This document shows positions 50,809 to 60,186 of a stretch of DNA of 64,000 nucleotides, in pieces. Every line of letters starts with the position of its first letter. Positions within the stretch are counted from its first letter, which is position 1. A program made the position numbers and the translations under genes. The notes under the pieces were generated by a model. The model was not told where the DNA came from and did no database searches. It worked only from the letters and a program-made list of their open reading frames with translations. The stretch is from CAKMZU01 sp965248335. Lineage in GTDB: Bacteria > Pseudomonadota > Gammaproteobacteria > Pseudomonadales > DT-91. The stretch spans positions 186,001 to 250,000 of the forward strand of contig CBDFIY010000003.1 in the NCBI GenBank assembly GCA_965248335.1, read 5' to 3'.

Positions 50809-50825
50809 AGGAAAAAGGAAGAAGG

Positions 50826-52409
50826 ATGAGTGTATCTAGAAAATGGATATCAAAGCTTTCAGTGGTATCAGCACTTCTTATATCAAGCCAACTTTCAGTT
50901 TCAGAGGTGGCGCACGAGTTACCTACTACTCTCTGTACAGATAACATTACTTCTTTTACTGCCAGTAATGGGTGTCTTATTAAGCCTCCTGCGGGAATGA
51001 CGGCTGATGCCGATATGGGGATAAAAATATTTACTCCATTGAGTGTTGGTGATCCAGCAATAGAGCAGAATGTCAAGAAAGGCTTAGAGAAAGTTGTTTT
51101 ATATGCCGGCGGTTTTTCTGGTAAAAATGTTAGAAGCCTAGAGATGGAAGACCTTAAAGAGTTTCTCTGCGAGGGCGTTAGCGTTGTTAATATTCAGTCA
51201 GGTGGGGCTGGAAAAGATACGGTAGAAGACATTAGTGCGCAAGTGCAGGTTATCATTCAGAAGCTTAATACATTCCGTGCGGCTAATAGTAATAATAAAA
51301 AAATGGTTTATATTGGCCATAGTTTGGGTGCAATAGCTGGGAAGCATGCGCTTGCAACTATGGAGAAAAATAATAAACTCCATAATTTCGGAACTTATAT
51401 TTCCTATGATGCGCCTCATAGAGGTGCCAATGTCCCTCAAAGTATTCAGCAGATGAAAGGTGTTTTAGATGACTATTTGCGAGAGGCTCAAGCTTTCGGG
51501 TTGAAGTATTCAAGTAAATTTAATATCCCGACTTTCGTTGTAAAAAGCCTTTATACAACTGTGCAGGAAGCCCTAGATGATATATCTAGTGAATACGTAG
51601 AATCATCAGTATTGGATCAATTGCTAGTAAATAATGTCTTTGCCAGTGATGTTAAATTTAAAGCATTTGCAGCATCTTATAACGCATTAGGTTACCCAAA
51701 AGAGACACGAAATATTGCTGTATCTAATGGGTCTCTATCGAACAAGCAAATCGGTTATGATAACGGGAATACGCTTGTGGATTTTTCAGCAGCTACTCAT
51801 GAGCCTCCTCTAAGAGGGCGAGTTGATTTAAAGATATATCCAAGTAAACCCAATATGAAATCCATGGATATGAATCTGGTTCTTGAAGGTGTCGATACTA
51901 GAACATATAAATGTTTCTTTTTCTTTACTTGCACTCAAAGCATATCGATTGGCGGTAATTTGCCTAAGTCGCGAGTTGCAAACTCTAGCGTAATTCCACT
52001 TGATGATGTCCCTGGCTCCTATTCGCCAAATATTTCATTGGTTATTGCTAAAATGACCTATTTTGCCAACGGGGTTTTTAAAGGGTATATAAAATCGCCT
52101 TACTACGATAGTGCAGCAAAAAAGGTTAAGGATATTAAGTTAGTTAACAGAGAGATTGTATTAGAAAATGAAAACAATGTTGTAAACTTTTCGTTTACAC
52201 CAACAGCAAGTGCTTTGGATTTGCCGGTTAATACAAGTATCGATGAGTTAAAAAATGCAGTTAATAATAAGTTGACGCCTTTTGATTTGGTGATTATTAA
52301 GGGAGATTTAAGCCATCATGGCGTGGAAAATAAAAACTTCCATCACTCAGATAAAAAACTAACAGCGAAAACAAAAGAAGAAATAAGGTTGGGACTGCAG
52401 AAATTATAA
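50826..52409 (+). CDS. Secreted alpha/beta-hydrolase (lipase/esterase-like)
   Basis: Probable extracytoplasmic lipase or esterase. A signal peptide (LSVVSALLISSQLSVSEVA) is followed by an alpha/beta-hydrolase core with the nucleophile elbow YIGHSLGAIAG (Ser166), then YISYDAPHRGANVP, which is typical of PGAP1-like and bacterial lipase relatives. The catalytic acid and histidine are probably near NTLVDFSAATHEP but cannot be fixed. The C-terminal 150 residues are unassigned. It is AT-rich relative to the core genes, preceded by an 11-copy heptamer repeat, and inserted between ispA and dxs, all signs of acquisition. Substrate unknown. Confidence 0.72.
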   Translation: MSVSRKWISKLSVVSALLISSQLSVSEVAHELPTTLCTDNITSFTASNGCLIKPPAGMTADADMGIKIFTPLSVGDPAIEQNVKKGLEKVVLYAGGFSGKNVRSLEMEDLKEFLCEGVSVVNIQSGGAGKDTVEDISAQVQVIIQKLNTFRAANSNNKKMVYIGHSLGAIAGKHALATMEKNNKLHNFGTYISYDAPHRGANVPQSIQQMKGVLDDYLREAQAFGLKYSSKFNIPTFVVKSLYTTVQEALDDISSEYVESSVLDQLLVNNVFASDVKFKAFAASYNALGYPKETRNIAVSNGSLSNKQIGYDNGNTLVDFSAATHEPPLRGRVDLKIYPSKPNMKSMDMNLVLEGVDTRTYKCFFFFTCTQSISIGGNLPKSRVANSSVIPLDDVPGSYSPNISLVIAKMTYFANGVFKGYIKSPYYDSAAKKVKDIKLVNREIVLENENNVVNFSFTPTASALDLPVNTSIDELKNAVNNKLTPFDLVIIKGDLSHHGVENKNFHHSDKKLTAKTKEEIRLGLQKL

Positions 52410-52496
52410 AATATTAACCAATCGATATGCCGTTAAGCAGTGGTTATGGCTGTTTGGCGGTACTTTTATAAGTAATTAACCAAAGGATGAATAAAT

Positions 52497-53353
52497 ATGC
52501 ATAAAATAATAAAAAAAATAAGTATTTTAATCATGCCGCTTTCAGTTGTATTGACGACAGGTTGTATTACAGACTCGTTAAAAATACCAACCGAAAACTT
52601 TAATGCGGATGTCATTATTAATGCCGATGACAGGCAGATGGTTTCTAATATCAATATTACAGAGAAAAAAAATACATTCTTTACTGTGAATAACACTGAA
52701 AAAATGTATACAACAGTGGATCATGATCAACAAGAAATGAGTAAAGAGACCACAAAGCTTGTTCTTGGCAGCAAAGATTTTGGTTTTGCATGGGACACGG
52801 GCACGGATGGCATAAATTTACTAAACGAAAGTTATAGTGCTATATATAAAGGCGATTTTGCGGAAAAAGTGGTAGAGGTAGAGTTTGCTCGTGTCGGAAA
52901 GCAGGGTGCGGCTAAATCCACGGTAATCGTTCCTCTCGCATCAACCATTCTTACCCCTAGTGATGGCGATAGCGTTAAATTTGATGGCACAATACCAATC
53001 ACTTGGTCACCCTCTGGTATTTCGGATACAGTAAAGCTTAGATTTGATTCTGATTGTATCGTTGAGGGAAAATATTATTGGTCTTTTTGGTGGTCTGCGG
53101 TTTCGGGTAAGGATGTAGCTGTTGTTGATGTGCCGGATACCGGCAGTTATATTGCAGATGGACGGATTATAAAAAATTCTTGTTGCCCGGTACTACCGTG
53201 GCTGAACGGTTTAACTTTTCAAAACTAGATTGCAGCATAGAAGTCTATATCATTCGAACAGCCAAAGGCACACTTTCCAAAGAGTTTAATTCGGGCAGTG
53301 TTTCTGCGTCGAATACCCGTAAGATGTTAGGAGCTATTAAAGTTGAACTGTAA
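52497..53353 (+). pseudogene. Lipoprotein of unknown function, frameshifted in a poly-A run
   Basis: Lipoprotein signal VVLTTGC, then a predicted beta-rich domain with TPSDGDSVKFDGTIPITWSPSG, which resembles Ig-like folds. The direct reading stops at 53228. In the run of six A at 53171-53176, one extra A would keep the reading IIKKFLLPGTTVAERFNF, and so on to GAIKVEL at 53353, giving 285 residues. The coherent C-terminus shows that the long form is the ancestral one. Whether the missing A is real, a switchable slip or a sequencing error is open. It follows the lipase-like gene by 87 bases and may be cotranscribed. I do not recognise the family. Confidence 0.65.
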
Positions 53354-53464
53354 TAATGTTTAAGGCGCTTTGATAAACAGTTGTCATGCGCCTTTGCCGC
53401 AAAAAGATTCAGCAGGCTATCAGATAGTCTGCTCTTCCTACTCTTTATTCCCCTCTTCATGAAC

Positions 53465-53484
53465 CTCCAAAGTCGATGGGCATA
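53465..53484. repeat. Possible remnant of an IS630-type MITE end
   Basis: CTCCAAAGTCGATGGGCATA matches the right end of the three MITEs (CTCCAATTCCGATGGGTATA) at 16 of 20 positions and lies 49 bases left of the IS630 element. No matching left part is seen, so this may be a decayed end or chance similarity. Confidence 0.35.
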
Positions 53485-53533
53485 GAGCGTATTTTTTGGT
53501 AGTTATCGCATATTTTTCAGAAGGTTAAGTTTA

Positions 53534-54629
53534 TACCCAACTGACTTCAATGTGCGCGATTTAGCTGTTGGAAATTATCATTAATTCTACTGCCTAAATC
53601 AGCGCCAATTTCAGGTAGTATTTTTTCAAAAAACTCGCTAATTTTATTTTTAAAATCCTTTGCCGTGGAAAAGTACTGGTTATTCCTGACTTTTTCGTTC
53701 ATCACCTTCCACAGCCGCTCTATGGGGTTTAGATTTGGGCTGTATGGTGGCAAGGTGTGAAGTTTAATGCCTAACTTGTCCGCAGCGCTCAGGACAGCCT
53801 TGGATTTATGATAGCCAGCTCCATCTAAAACTAAATGCACTGTCTTCTCACTATAATGTGCTCGTATTTTATGGAAAAATTCAATAATCGAATCGCCATT
53901 AACGGTGTCATATTGGCCAATAATAGCTTCTTCTATATGGGTGAGTTCGATAGCACCTATTATATTGAGCCGTGTCCGACTTCCCGTGGTCTCTATGGGT
54001 TTATCGACACCCGTTTTGATCCATCCCGATGTGATTTTTGTTGCTTGAGTTGGATGAACTGCGTCCATGAACAGTAAGGCTTCACCCTCTGATAGCTCAG
54101 CTTTTAGCGCTTCATACTTTTCAATAAATTGCGCTTGTTTTTCAACATCAAACTTATGTGGAATGCCTTTAGGCTTTTTATAGCTGAAACCCTTTTGGTG
54201 TAACCACTGGGTTAGCCCTGAAACACTAAACTGCACACCCCAAGTTGTTTTAATATAATGACCAATTTGGCTCACTTGGGTATATATTTTTCCTGACAAA
54301 TGAGTAACCAGCAACTGAGATTGCTCGTTATCTAGGTAACCTTTGGAGCCGCCATTGGTTGATAATAACTTTTCATCATTTAGGTAATCATTAAGATGCC
54401 GAACAATCGTGGACTCATCTTTTCTTAATGCCTGAGCGATCATTCTTGTCGACCAGCCTTCCGACCGCAACAAAACGACCTTCAAACGATCACTTTCTCT
54501 ACTGTCTCTTGCTTGCTTATGACGCAATTCCAGTGCAAGTTTTTCGTTTTTTGTCAGGTCGATTTTCAGCATCTGCGCACTATGATTATTTACTCTTTAT
54601 AAATCAAGTACTTTCAATAGCGATGGGTA
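53534..54629 (-). mobile_element. IS630-family insertion sequence
   Basis: Bounded by TATACCCAACTGACTTCAAT (53532) and CGATGGGTATA (ending 54631), whose outer bases are complementary, with TA dinucleotides at both junctions as expected for IS630/Tc1-mariner elements. It is about 1.1 kb and carries one intact transposase gene on the minus strand. The right end TATACCCATCG is the same as that of the three MITEs in this window. Confidence 0.88.
53547..54572 (-). CDS. IS630-family transposase
   Basis: DDE transposase with an N-terminal HTH of the winged type (RDSRESDRLKVVLLRSEGWS and TRMIAQALRKDESTIVRHLNDY) and a C-terminal catalytic domain. The acidic residues are in EALLFMDAVHPTQ, VHLVLDGAGYHKS and the signature PPYSPNLNPIERLWK. 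Length 341 aa is normal and the reading frame is whole. As the only intact IS630 transposase visible, it is the best candidate for moving the related MITEs in trans. Confidence 0.95.
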   Translation of the reverse strand: MLKIDLTKNEKLALELRHKQARDSRESDRLKVVLLRSEGWSTRMIAQALRKDESTIVRHLNDYLNDEKLLSTNGGSKGYLDNEQSQLLVTHLSGKIYTQVSQIGHYIKTTWGVQFSVSGLTQWLHQKGFSYKKPKGIPHKFDVEKQAQFIEKYEALKAELSEGEALLFMDAVHPTQATKITSGWIKTGVDKPIETTGSRTRLNIIGAIELTHIEEAIIGQYDTVNGDSIIEFFHKIRAHYSEKTVHLVLDGAGYHKSKAVLSAADKLGIKLHTLPPYSPNLNPIERLWKVMNEKVRNNQYFSTAKDFKNKISEFFEKILPEIGADLGSRINDNFQQLNRAH

Positions 54630-54771
54630 TAGTGTGATAATCATTGATTACGTGCAATAAGCATCTCTATCTTTCCTCTCTCTCCCGTATTTAATTTTCA
54701 GTGTAAAATGCAAGCAGAAAACGCTGAAATACGGTAATATGCACCTCTTTTTTTGAAGCCAAGGTTTTTTT

Positions 54772-56700
54772 GTGGCAAAGCAAGTTTTTACGCAAATCCC
54801 CAGTGTTCAACCGGATACCCCTTTGCTGGATACCATTGATTATCCGGCGGCTTTGCGTTTGCTTGAAGAACATGAGCTACCTGATCTTGCTGATGAATTA
54901 AGGCATTTCTTATTGTATGCGGTAGGGCAAACCGGCGGGCATTTTGGCGCAGGCTTGGGCGTCATTGAGCTGACGGTTGCCTTACACTATGTGTTTAATA
55001 CGCCTTATGATCGTATTGTTTGGGATGTTGGCCATCAAACTTACCCACATAAAATCTTAACTGGCAGACGGGCGGCGATGAAAAGTTTGCGTACGCTTGG
55101 CGGGCTATCAGGCTTTCCAAAGCGTTCAGAGTCGGAGTACGATGCGTTTGGTGTGGGGCATTCAAGCACGAGCATCAGTGCGGCTCTGGGTATGGCGCTT
55201 GCAGCACAACAAAAACAAGAAGATCGCCACGCGATTGCGGTGATTGGTGATGGTGCCATGACAGCAGGTATGGCTTTTGAGGCACTGCATCATGCGGCAC
55301 ACACCGGCGCTAATATGCTCGTTGTGCTGAATGATAATCAAATGTCGATTTCAGCGAATGAAGGTGGCCTTGCGAACTATTTTGCCAAGATTTGGGTGAG
55401 CAAATTTTATCAGAGCGTTCGAGAGGGTGGAAAAAAAGTGCTGTCTTACTTACCGCCAGCACTTGAGCTAGCAAGACGTACCGAAGAGCACATGAAGGGC
55501 ATGGTGTCGCCTGCGACCTTATTCGAAGAGTTGGGCTTTAATTATATCGGTCCGTTGGATGGTCATGATTTACCTTCGTTGACCCATGCCTTAAATAACA
55601 TGAAGGATTTTAAAGGCCCCCAGTTATTGCATGTTTTCACGCAAAAAGGGCACGGTTTTACCCCAGCAGAGCAAGATCCTCTGGGCTATCATGCTATTAC
55701 GAAAATTTTATCAAAGAATGAACGCAAGAATCCACCGGAAGTCGTCGCCAAAGCCATACCAAAATATCAGGATGTGTTTGGCGATTGGTTGTGTGATATG
55801 GCTGCGCATGATGATCGACTTATTGGTATCACACCTGCGATGGGCGAAGGCTCGGGTATGACGCGATTTTCAGAGACTTTCCCTGAGCGGTTCCACGATG
55901 TTGCCATTGCTGAGCAGCATGCAGTGACACTTGCCGCTGGATTGGCCTGTGAAAAAATGAAACCTGTCGTGGCCATCTATTCAACGTTTTTGCAGCGCGG
56001 CTATGATCAGCTGATTCATGATGTGGCGATTCAAGATCTGGATGTATTGTTTACCATTGATCGTGCGGGTATCGTGGGTGAAGATGGTGCAACCCATGCT
56101 GGTGCATTCGACATCAGCTTTTTGCAAGCCATACCTAATATGCTCATCATGGCACCTTCTGATGAAAACGAAACACGCTTGCTGCTGAATACGGGGTTTT
56201 ATTCACCGCATCCTGCTGCGGTACGCTATCCTCGTGGTCAAGCTGAGGGTGTGAGTATTACCGCAAAGTATGAAACTGTAGCGATTGGTAAAAGCCGTGA
56301 TATTCGAGCCGGTAAGAAAGTGGCTATTGTTAATTTTGGGGCTTTATTGCATGAGTGTCGTTTAGCCGCTGATCAGTTAGATGCAACACTGGTTGATATG
56401 CGTTTTATTAAACCCTTGGATGAAGAAAAGCTACTCACACTTGCGGCGACACATGATGTGATTGTGACCGTTGAAGAGGGCGCTTTGCTAGGTGGCGTGG
56501 GATCGAGCGTTAGTTTATTCTATCAGCAGCAGTGCCTGTTGGTACATTGTTTACATTTGGGTTTGCCTGATCGGTTTATTGATCATGGAAAACGCCCAGA
56601 GCTGCTTAACGCTTGTGGCTTAACGGCTGATGAAATGGTCAAAAGTATTCAAGATCGCACGGCTTCACTTTTGTCAGCAAAGCTTGCGAGATTGCGGTAA
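54772..56700 (+). CDS. dxs: 1-deoxy-D-xylulose-5-phosphate synthase
   Basis: Thiamine diphosphate enzyme that condenses pyruvate and glyceraldehyde-3-P in the first step of the MEP isoprenoid pathway. The ThDP motif is IGDGAMTAGMAFEALHHA with VLNDNQMSIS; HVFTQKGHGFTPAEQDP and DRAGIVGEDGATHAGAFD are family signatures. Length 642 aa is slightly longer than usual because of the N-terminal extension. The start is GTG, behind a weak AAGG. Normally the third gene of xseB-ispA-dxs, it is here 4.5 kb away, beyond an IS630 element, and so needs its own promoter, which I could not identify with confidence. Confidence 0.96.
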   Translation: MAKQVFTQIPSVQPDTPLLDTIDYPAALRLLEEHELPDLADELRHFLLYAVGQTGGHFGAGLGVIELTVALHYVFNTPYDRIVWDVGHQTYPHKILTGRRAAMKSLRTLGGLSGFPKRSESEYDAFGVGHSSTSISAALGMALAAQQKQEDRHAIAVIGDGAMTAGMAFEALHHAAHTGANMLVVLNDNQMSISANEGGLANYFAKIWVSKFYQSVREGGKKVLSYLPPALELARRTEEHMKGMVSPATLFEELGFNYIGPLDGHDLPSLTHALNNMKDFKGPQLLHVFTQKGHGFTPAEQDPLGYHAITKILSKNERKNPPEVVAKAIPKYQDVFGDWLCDMAAHDDRLIGITPAMGEGSGMTRFSETFPERFHDVAIAEQHAVTLAAGLACEKMKPVVAIYSTFLQRGYDQLIHDVAIQDLDVLFTIDRAGIVGEDGATHAGAFDISFLQAIPNMLIMAPSDENETRLLLNTGFYSPHPAAVRYPRGQAEGVSITAKYETVAIGKSRDIRAGKKVAIVNFGALLHECRLAADQLDATLVDMRFIKPLDEEKLLTLAATHDVIVTVEEGALLGGVGSSVSLFYQQQCLLVHCLHLGLPDRFIDHGKRPELLNACGLTADEMVKSIQDRTASLLSAKLARLR

Positions 56701-56773
56701 ATTTTGACGAGGAGGAAAGCGCTTTTTTGTGAAGAGCAAGCGCTAATACTTGAGCTGGAACGCTGGAAAAACG

Positions 56774-57379
56774 TTAAATGACTTCTTCTTGGTGATCAAG
56801 CATGTGGCCAAGCTTGCCCGCTTTTGTTGCTAAGTAATGCTCGTTATGCTCGTTAAGCCCTGCTCTGTGTACAAGGCGTTCAGCAACAATGATGCCTGCA
56901 TCTTCCAGTGCCTTTACCTTTTTTGGGTTGTTGGTCATCAATCGCACACTATTAACCCCTAAGTGATCAAGCATGGGCTGACACATGTGATAGTTGCGAA
57001 GGTCGGCCGCAAAGCCTAATTCTTCATTCGCTTCAACGGTATCTGCACCTTGGTCTTGTAATTTATAGGCGCGGATTTTATTCAATAAGCCAATGCCACG
57101 GCCCTCTTGACGTAAATACAGTAAAACGCCACGGCCTTCTTTCGCGATGGCTTCAAGCGCTGCATGGAGTTGAGGGCCGCAGTCACAGCGCTGGCTAAAT
57201 AGCGCATCGCCGGTTAGACATTCGGAATGTAGCCGGCATAACACGGGTTCACCATCACTGACATTGCCCAGTGAAAGGGCAATATGTTCTTTTTGCTCTA
57301 ACTCGTCCCAAAAACCATGAAGATTGAAGGTTGCAAAAGGCGTCGGTAATTGAGAGCTTTCTATAAATTTTATTGTCAC
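56774..57379 (-). CDS. ribA: GTP cyclohydrolase II
   Basis: First committed step of riboflavin synthesis: opens the imidazole ring of GTP. The zinc-binding cysteines are in HSECLTGDALFSQRCDCGPQ, followed by YLRQEGRGIGLLNKIRAY, both diagnostic. Length 201 aa is the stand-alone RibA, not a RibBA fusion. It is convergent with dxs and lies downstream of the antiporter gene on the same strand with a 117-base gap, so it likely has its own promoter. Confidence 0.96.
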   Translation of the reverse strand: MTIKFIESSQLPTPFATFNLHGFWDELEQKEHIALSLGNVSDGEPVLCRLHSECLTGDALFSQRCDCGPQLHAALEAIAKEGRGVLLYLRQEGRGIGLLNKIRAYKLQDQGADTVEANEELGFAADLRNYHMCQPMLDHLGVNSVRLMTNNPKKVKALEDAGIIVAERLVHRAGLNEHNEHYLATKAGKLGHMLDHQEEVI

Positions 57380-57496
57380 TGTTTTACCTGAATGGCGGCT
57401 TACTATAAATTCGACACATTTTAACCAGTTTTGTCACCCCTTTCGAGGAATTTGGCTAAAAGTTGAAGTCTAATGCGCAATGACAGGGCGTTTATA

Positions 57497-59071
57497 TCAA
57501 GAGGGTGATGCGGGTTTCATGTTTTCGAGAACATGTTCTGCAAAGCCATGGCCTGCTTCATCATATAAATTAAACGCAATGCAGTTCATTTTTTCAAGCT
57601 CTAGCTTTTGATCGGCAAAACGTGCCATGACGGCGACGGGGCCTTGATAGGAGGTTTTTTTGATGAGTTCGACAACCGAGCGATTTTCCTCGTGGTTGGT
57701 GAGGTTCACCATAATGAGTTGTACAAAAGATAAGTCGAGATGTTGCCAAAATTGGCCGTCATTACCATCAGCATGAACCACGTTGTAGTCGAGGCTTTTG
57801 AGGTTGGCTGCTTTTTCGGCATTTTCTTCAATACCTATGATTGAGCTGTAATTTGATCGGTGAAGGTGGTCGTAGACGCCTTTACCTACGCGTCCTAAGC
57901 CGAGAATAAGCACTTGTGCCTGACCGATATAAACAGGTTTCTCGATGGGTAATCGCTCAGGTCTTTCAAAGTGATTGAAAAGATGCTGGTAGCGGGCATA
58001 GATAAAATGTGCGCTCTTATTGAATGGCGAAGCGATTAAGTAAGACAGTGATAAGGCAACGGCAATCATTACCAGCCATTGTGCATCTAGCATTGACTGA
58101 CTGACGGCAAGACTGACCACTATAAGCCCAAATTCACTGTAGTTAGCAAGGGCGAGCGAGGAGAGGAGTGCTGTTCGTGCGCGTAGTTTCATTGCGACAA
58201 ACAAAAAGAAGAAAAGTATGGGCTTAATGATGAGTACGCCAACAAGGATGAGTGAAAAAATAGAGAGAGGTAAAGAAGGCAGGCCATACAAACCGATGCT
58301 TAAGAAGAATCCAATTAGGAAGATATCTTTGAAATTCATTAGGCTTGCATAAAGCTCCTTGCTTTTACTGGTGTTAGCAATCACGCAACCTGCTACCAGT
58401 GCCCCTAAGTCTGCCTTTAAGCCTAGGCCCTCAAATAAAGCGGTTGTGCCGAAAGCTAATACAAAGCCTGCAAGAATTAATAACTCGCCGTGGCCACAGG
58501 CTTTGAGTATGCGGTCAAATAAGGGGCGTAAGGGGATTAGCAGTAAAAGAAGTATCGCATATAAACTGGGTAGTTTGTCTGCGGTTGAACTCATATAAAA
58601 AACGGCCACAAGATCTTGAACAACTAATATGCCAATAGTGATGACCGCAAATAATGAATTTGACTCACCTTTTTCATCGAAAATTTTGACAGCAAAAATG
58701 GTGCTGGAAAATGCCAAAGCGAAGGCAAGTAGCCAAGTACCCTCCTGATTAAGTGGCGGTAAGTGAGGAATGTACTGATAAATAAATTGAATGATAAAGA
58801 AAAAAATTGGAATGATGATCGCCGTATGTATCAATGAAATACCAAATACATAGGGAGATTTGATGTTTTTAAAACGAAGCTTCAGCCCAATGGTAAAAAG
58901 TAACAGTATTTCTCCTATGTAGGCGAGATGATGAATGAGACCGTCTTGCTCGATACCCAATGCATGAACAATAAACCCTGCCAGTAAAAATCCAATCAGT
59001 GATGGTTGGCCTATGGCTTTAAAGGCGAGGCCAAGAAACAATGTTGCAAGCAAGATGATGGGATCAAGCAT
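57497..59071 (-). CDS. CPA2-family cation:proton antiporter with RCK domain (KefB/YbaL type)
   Basis: Inner-membrane monovalent cation/H+ exchanger or glutathione-gated K+ efflux relative. Twelve or so spans begin PIILLATLFLGLAFKAIGQP and include LALAFSSTIFAVKIFDEKG. A C-terminal TrkA-N/RCK nucleotide-binding domain starts near residue 400 with VLILGLGRVGKGVYDHL (GxGxxG) and binds NAD(H) or nucleotides to gate transport. Length 524 aa is short of KefB/KefC (about 600) because the tail after RCK is short. A KefF-like partner is not present. Exact ion unclear. Confidence 0.88.
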   Translation of the reverse strand: MLDPIILLATLFLGLAFKAIGQPSLIGFLLAGFIVHALGIEQDGLIHHLAYIGEILLLFTIGLKLRFKNIKSPYVFGISLIHTAIIIPIFFFIIQFIYQYIPHLPPLNQEGTWLLAFALAFSSTIFAVKIFDEKGESNSLFAVITIGILVVQDLVAVFYMSSTADKLPSLYAILLLLLIPLRPLFDRILKACGHGELLILAGFVLAFGTTALFEGLGLKADLGALVAGCVIANTSKSKELYASLMNFKDIFLIGFFLSIGLYGLPSLPLSIFSLILVGVLIIKPILFFFLFVAMKLRARTALLSSLALANYSEFGLIVVSLAVSQSMLDAQWLVMIAVALSLSYLIASPFNKSAHFIYARYQHLFNHFERPERLPIEKPVYIGQAQVLILGLGRVGKGVYDHLHRSNYSSIIGIEENAEKAANLKSLDYNVVHADGNDGQFWQHLDLSFVQLIMVNLTNHEENRSVVELIKKTSYQGPVAVMARFADQKLELEKMNCIAFNLYDEAGHGFAEHVLENMKPASPS

Positions 59072-59098
59072 GATGTATTCAATCAGTATCCGTTGGTT

Positions 59099-60106
59099 TT
59101 AAGGAAGTATAGATAAAGGAGGCTCATGCAAAGCAGATAATTGTTCTTTCAATTCAAGAATGTGTTCGCCCCAATACCTATCGGTATTAAACCACGGGAA
59201 ATGGAGCCTAAAAGCGGGGTCAACCCAGCGTTTTGCCAGCCATGCTGAAAAGTAGAGGATACGAAGTGTTCGAAGGGTTTCTATCAATCGGATTTCACGA
59301 TAATCGATGGATGAAAAGACTTCATAGCCTTCAATGATCTCTTGTAACTGCGCTGTTTGCTCAAAACGGCTACCAGAAAGCAGCATCCATAAGTCCCAGA
59401 TTGCTGGTGCCATGCGTGCATCATCAAAATCAACAAAAAAAGGCTTATTGTCACGCACTAGCACGTTACCCATATGGCAATCACCATGGGTTCTGATCAT
59501 AGGTATGTCGGTAAGTTCATTGAGTATATCCGCCATGGCTGATATAAGTTGTGAGGTAATGGCTTGGTAGGCGTCTTTGAGGTTATCTGGCAATAAGGTC
59601 GCTTGAATAATATTTATGCTATCGATGCCATAGCTCTCAAGCGTTAACGTTGGGCGGAAGGTAAACGATTTGGTTTTTGCTGTTGCGTGCATGCGGCCAA
59701 GTGTCTGAGCAAGTGTGTTTAGATGCTCCATCTGGTCGATATCCGGCGCTCGTCCGCCTTTCCTTTTAAAGATGGCGATGCGGTGAGTATCCACGAGGCG
59801 AAGCGATTCACCCGCTTCTGAGCGCGTGGGGCAAATCACTGGAATTTCGTCATCGGCCAATTCAAAACAGAAATCATGTTCTTCTTGTATTTGTTCGTTG
59901 CTCCATCGATAAGGCCGATAAAATTTAGCAATGATGGGCAATTGGTCTTCAATGCCGACTTGGTAGACGCGGTTCTCATAGCTATTGAGTGCGAGAATAC
60001 GACCATCGCAAAGATAGCCTTGTGACTCTATTGCCTGCATGACAGTTTCAGGTGTTAGCGAGGCGAATGGAGTAGAAAGGTCTTCGGGTATGTTTTTCTC
60101 GCTCAT
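59099..60106 (-). CDS. srkA: Stress response kinase A (SrkA/YihE)
   Basis: Ser/Thr protein kinase with an aminoglycoside phosphotransferase-like fold, linked to survival under stress. The opening SYENRVYQVGI, the catalytic HGDCHMGNVL and the metal motif VDFDDARMAP are family signatures, and the C-terminus RWVDPAFRLHFPWFN matches E. coli SrkA. Length 335 aa from ATG 60106 is normal. Translation from further upstream would enter the divergent DUF2889 promoter region. The antiporter is 27 bases downstream on the same strand. Confidence 0.9.
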   Translation of the reverse strand: MSEKNIPEDLSTPFASLTPETVMQAIESQGYLCDGRILALNSYENRVYQVGIEDQLPIIAKFYRPYRWSNEQIQEEHDFCFELADDEIPVICPTRSEAGESLRLVDTHRIAIFKRKGGRAPDIDQMEHLNTLAQTLGRMHATAKTKSFTFRPTLTLESYGIDSINIIQATLLPDNLKDAYQAITSQLISAMADILNELTDIPMIRTHGDCHMGNVLVRDNKPFFVDFDDARMAPAIWDLWMLLSGSRFEQTAQLQEIIEGYEVFSSIDYREIRLIETLRTLRILYFSAWLAKRWVDPAFRLHFPWFNTDRYWGEHILELKEQLSALHEPPLSILP

Positions 60107-60186
60107 AATTGTGTAATCGTCATTATCTGGGGAGTAGGAGGCTGTATTATAATGCACATAATAAAACTTCATACCAGAAAGTAATA

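Larger units (their letters stand above)
50271..50825. other. 555-base non-coding stretch between ispA and the lipase-like gene
   Basis: No gene is seen. It contains an IS630-type MITE (50385-50512), an AT-rich tract with TAAATTAAATTAATTTAAAT around 50630, and the 7-base tandem repeat (50732-50808) that ends next to the ribosome-binding site (GGAAGAAGG) of the following gene. No convincing promoter can be picked by eye. Confidence 0.6.
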
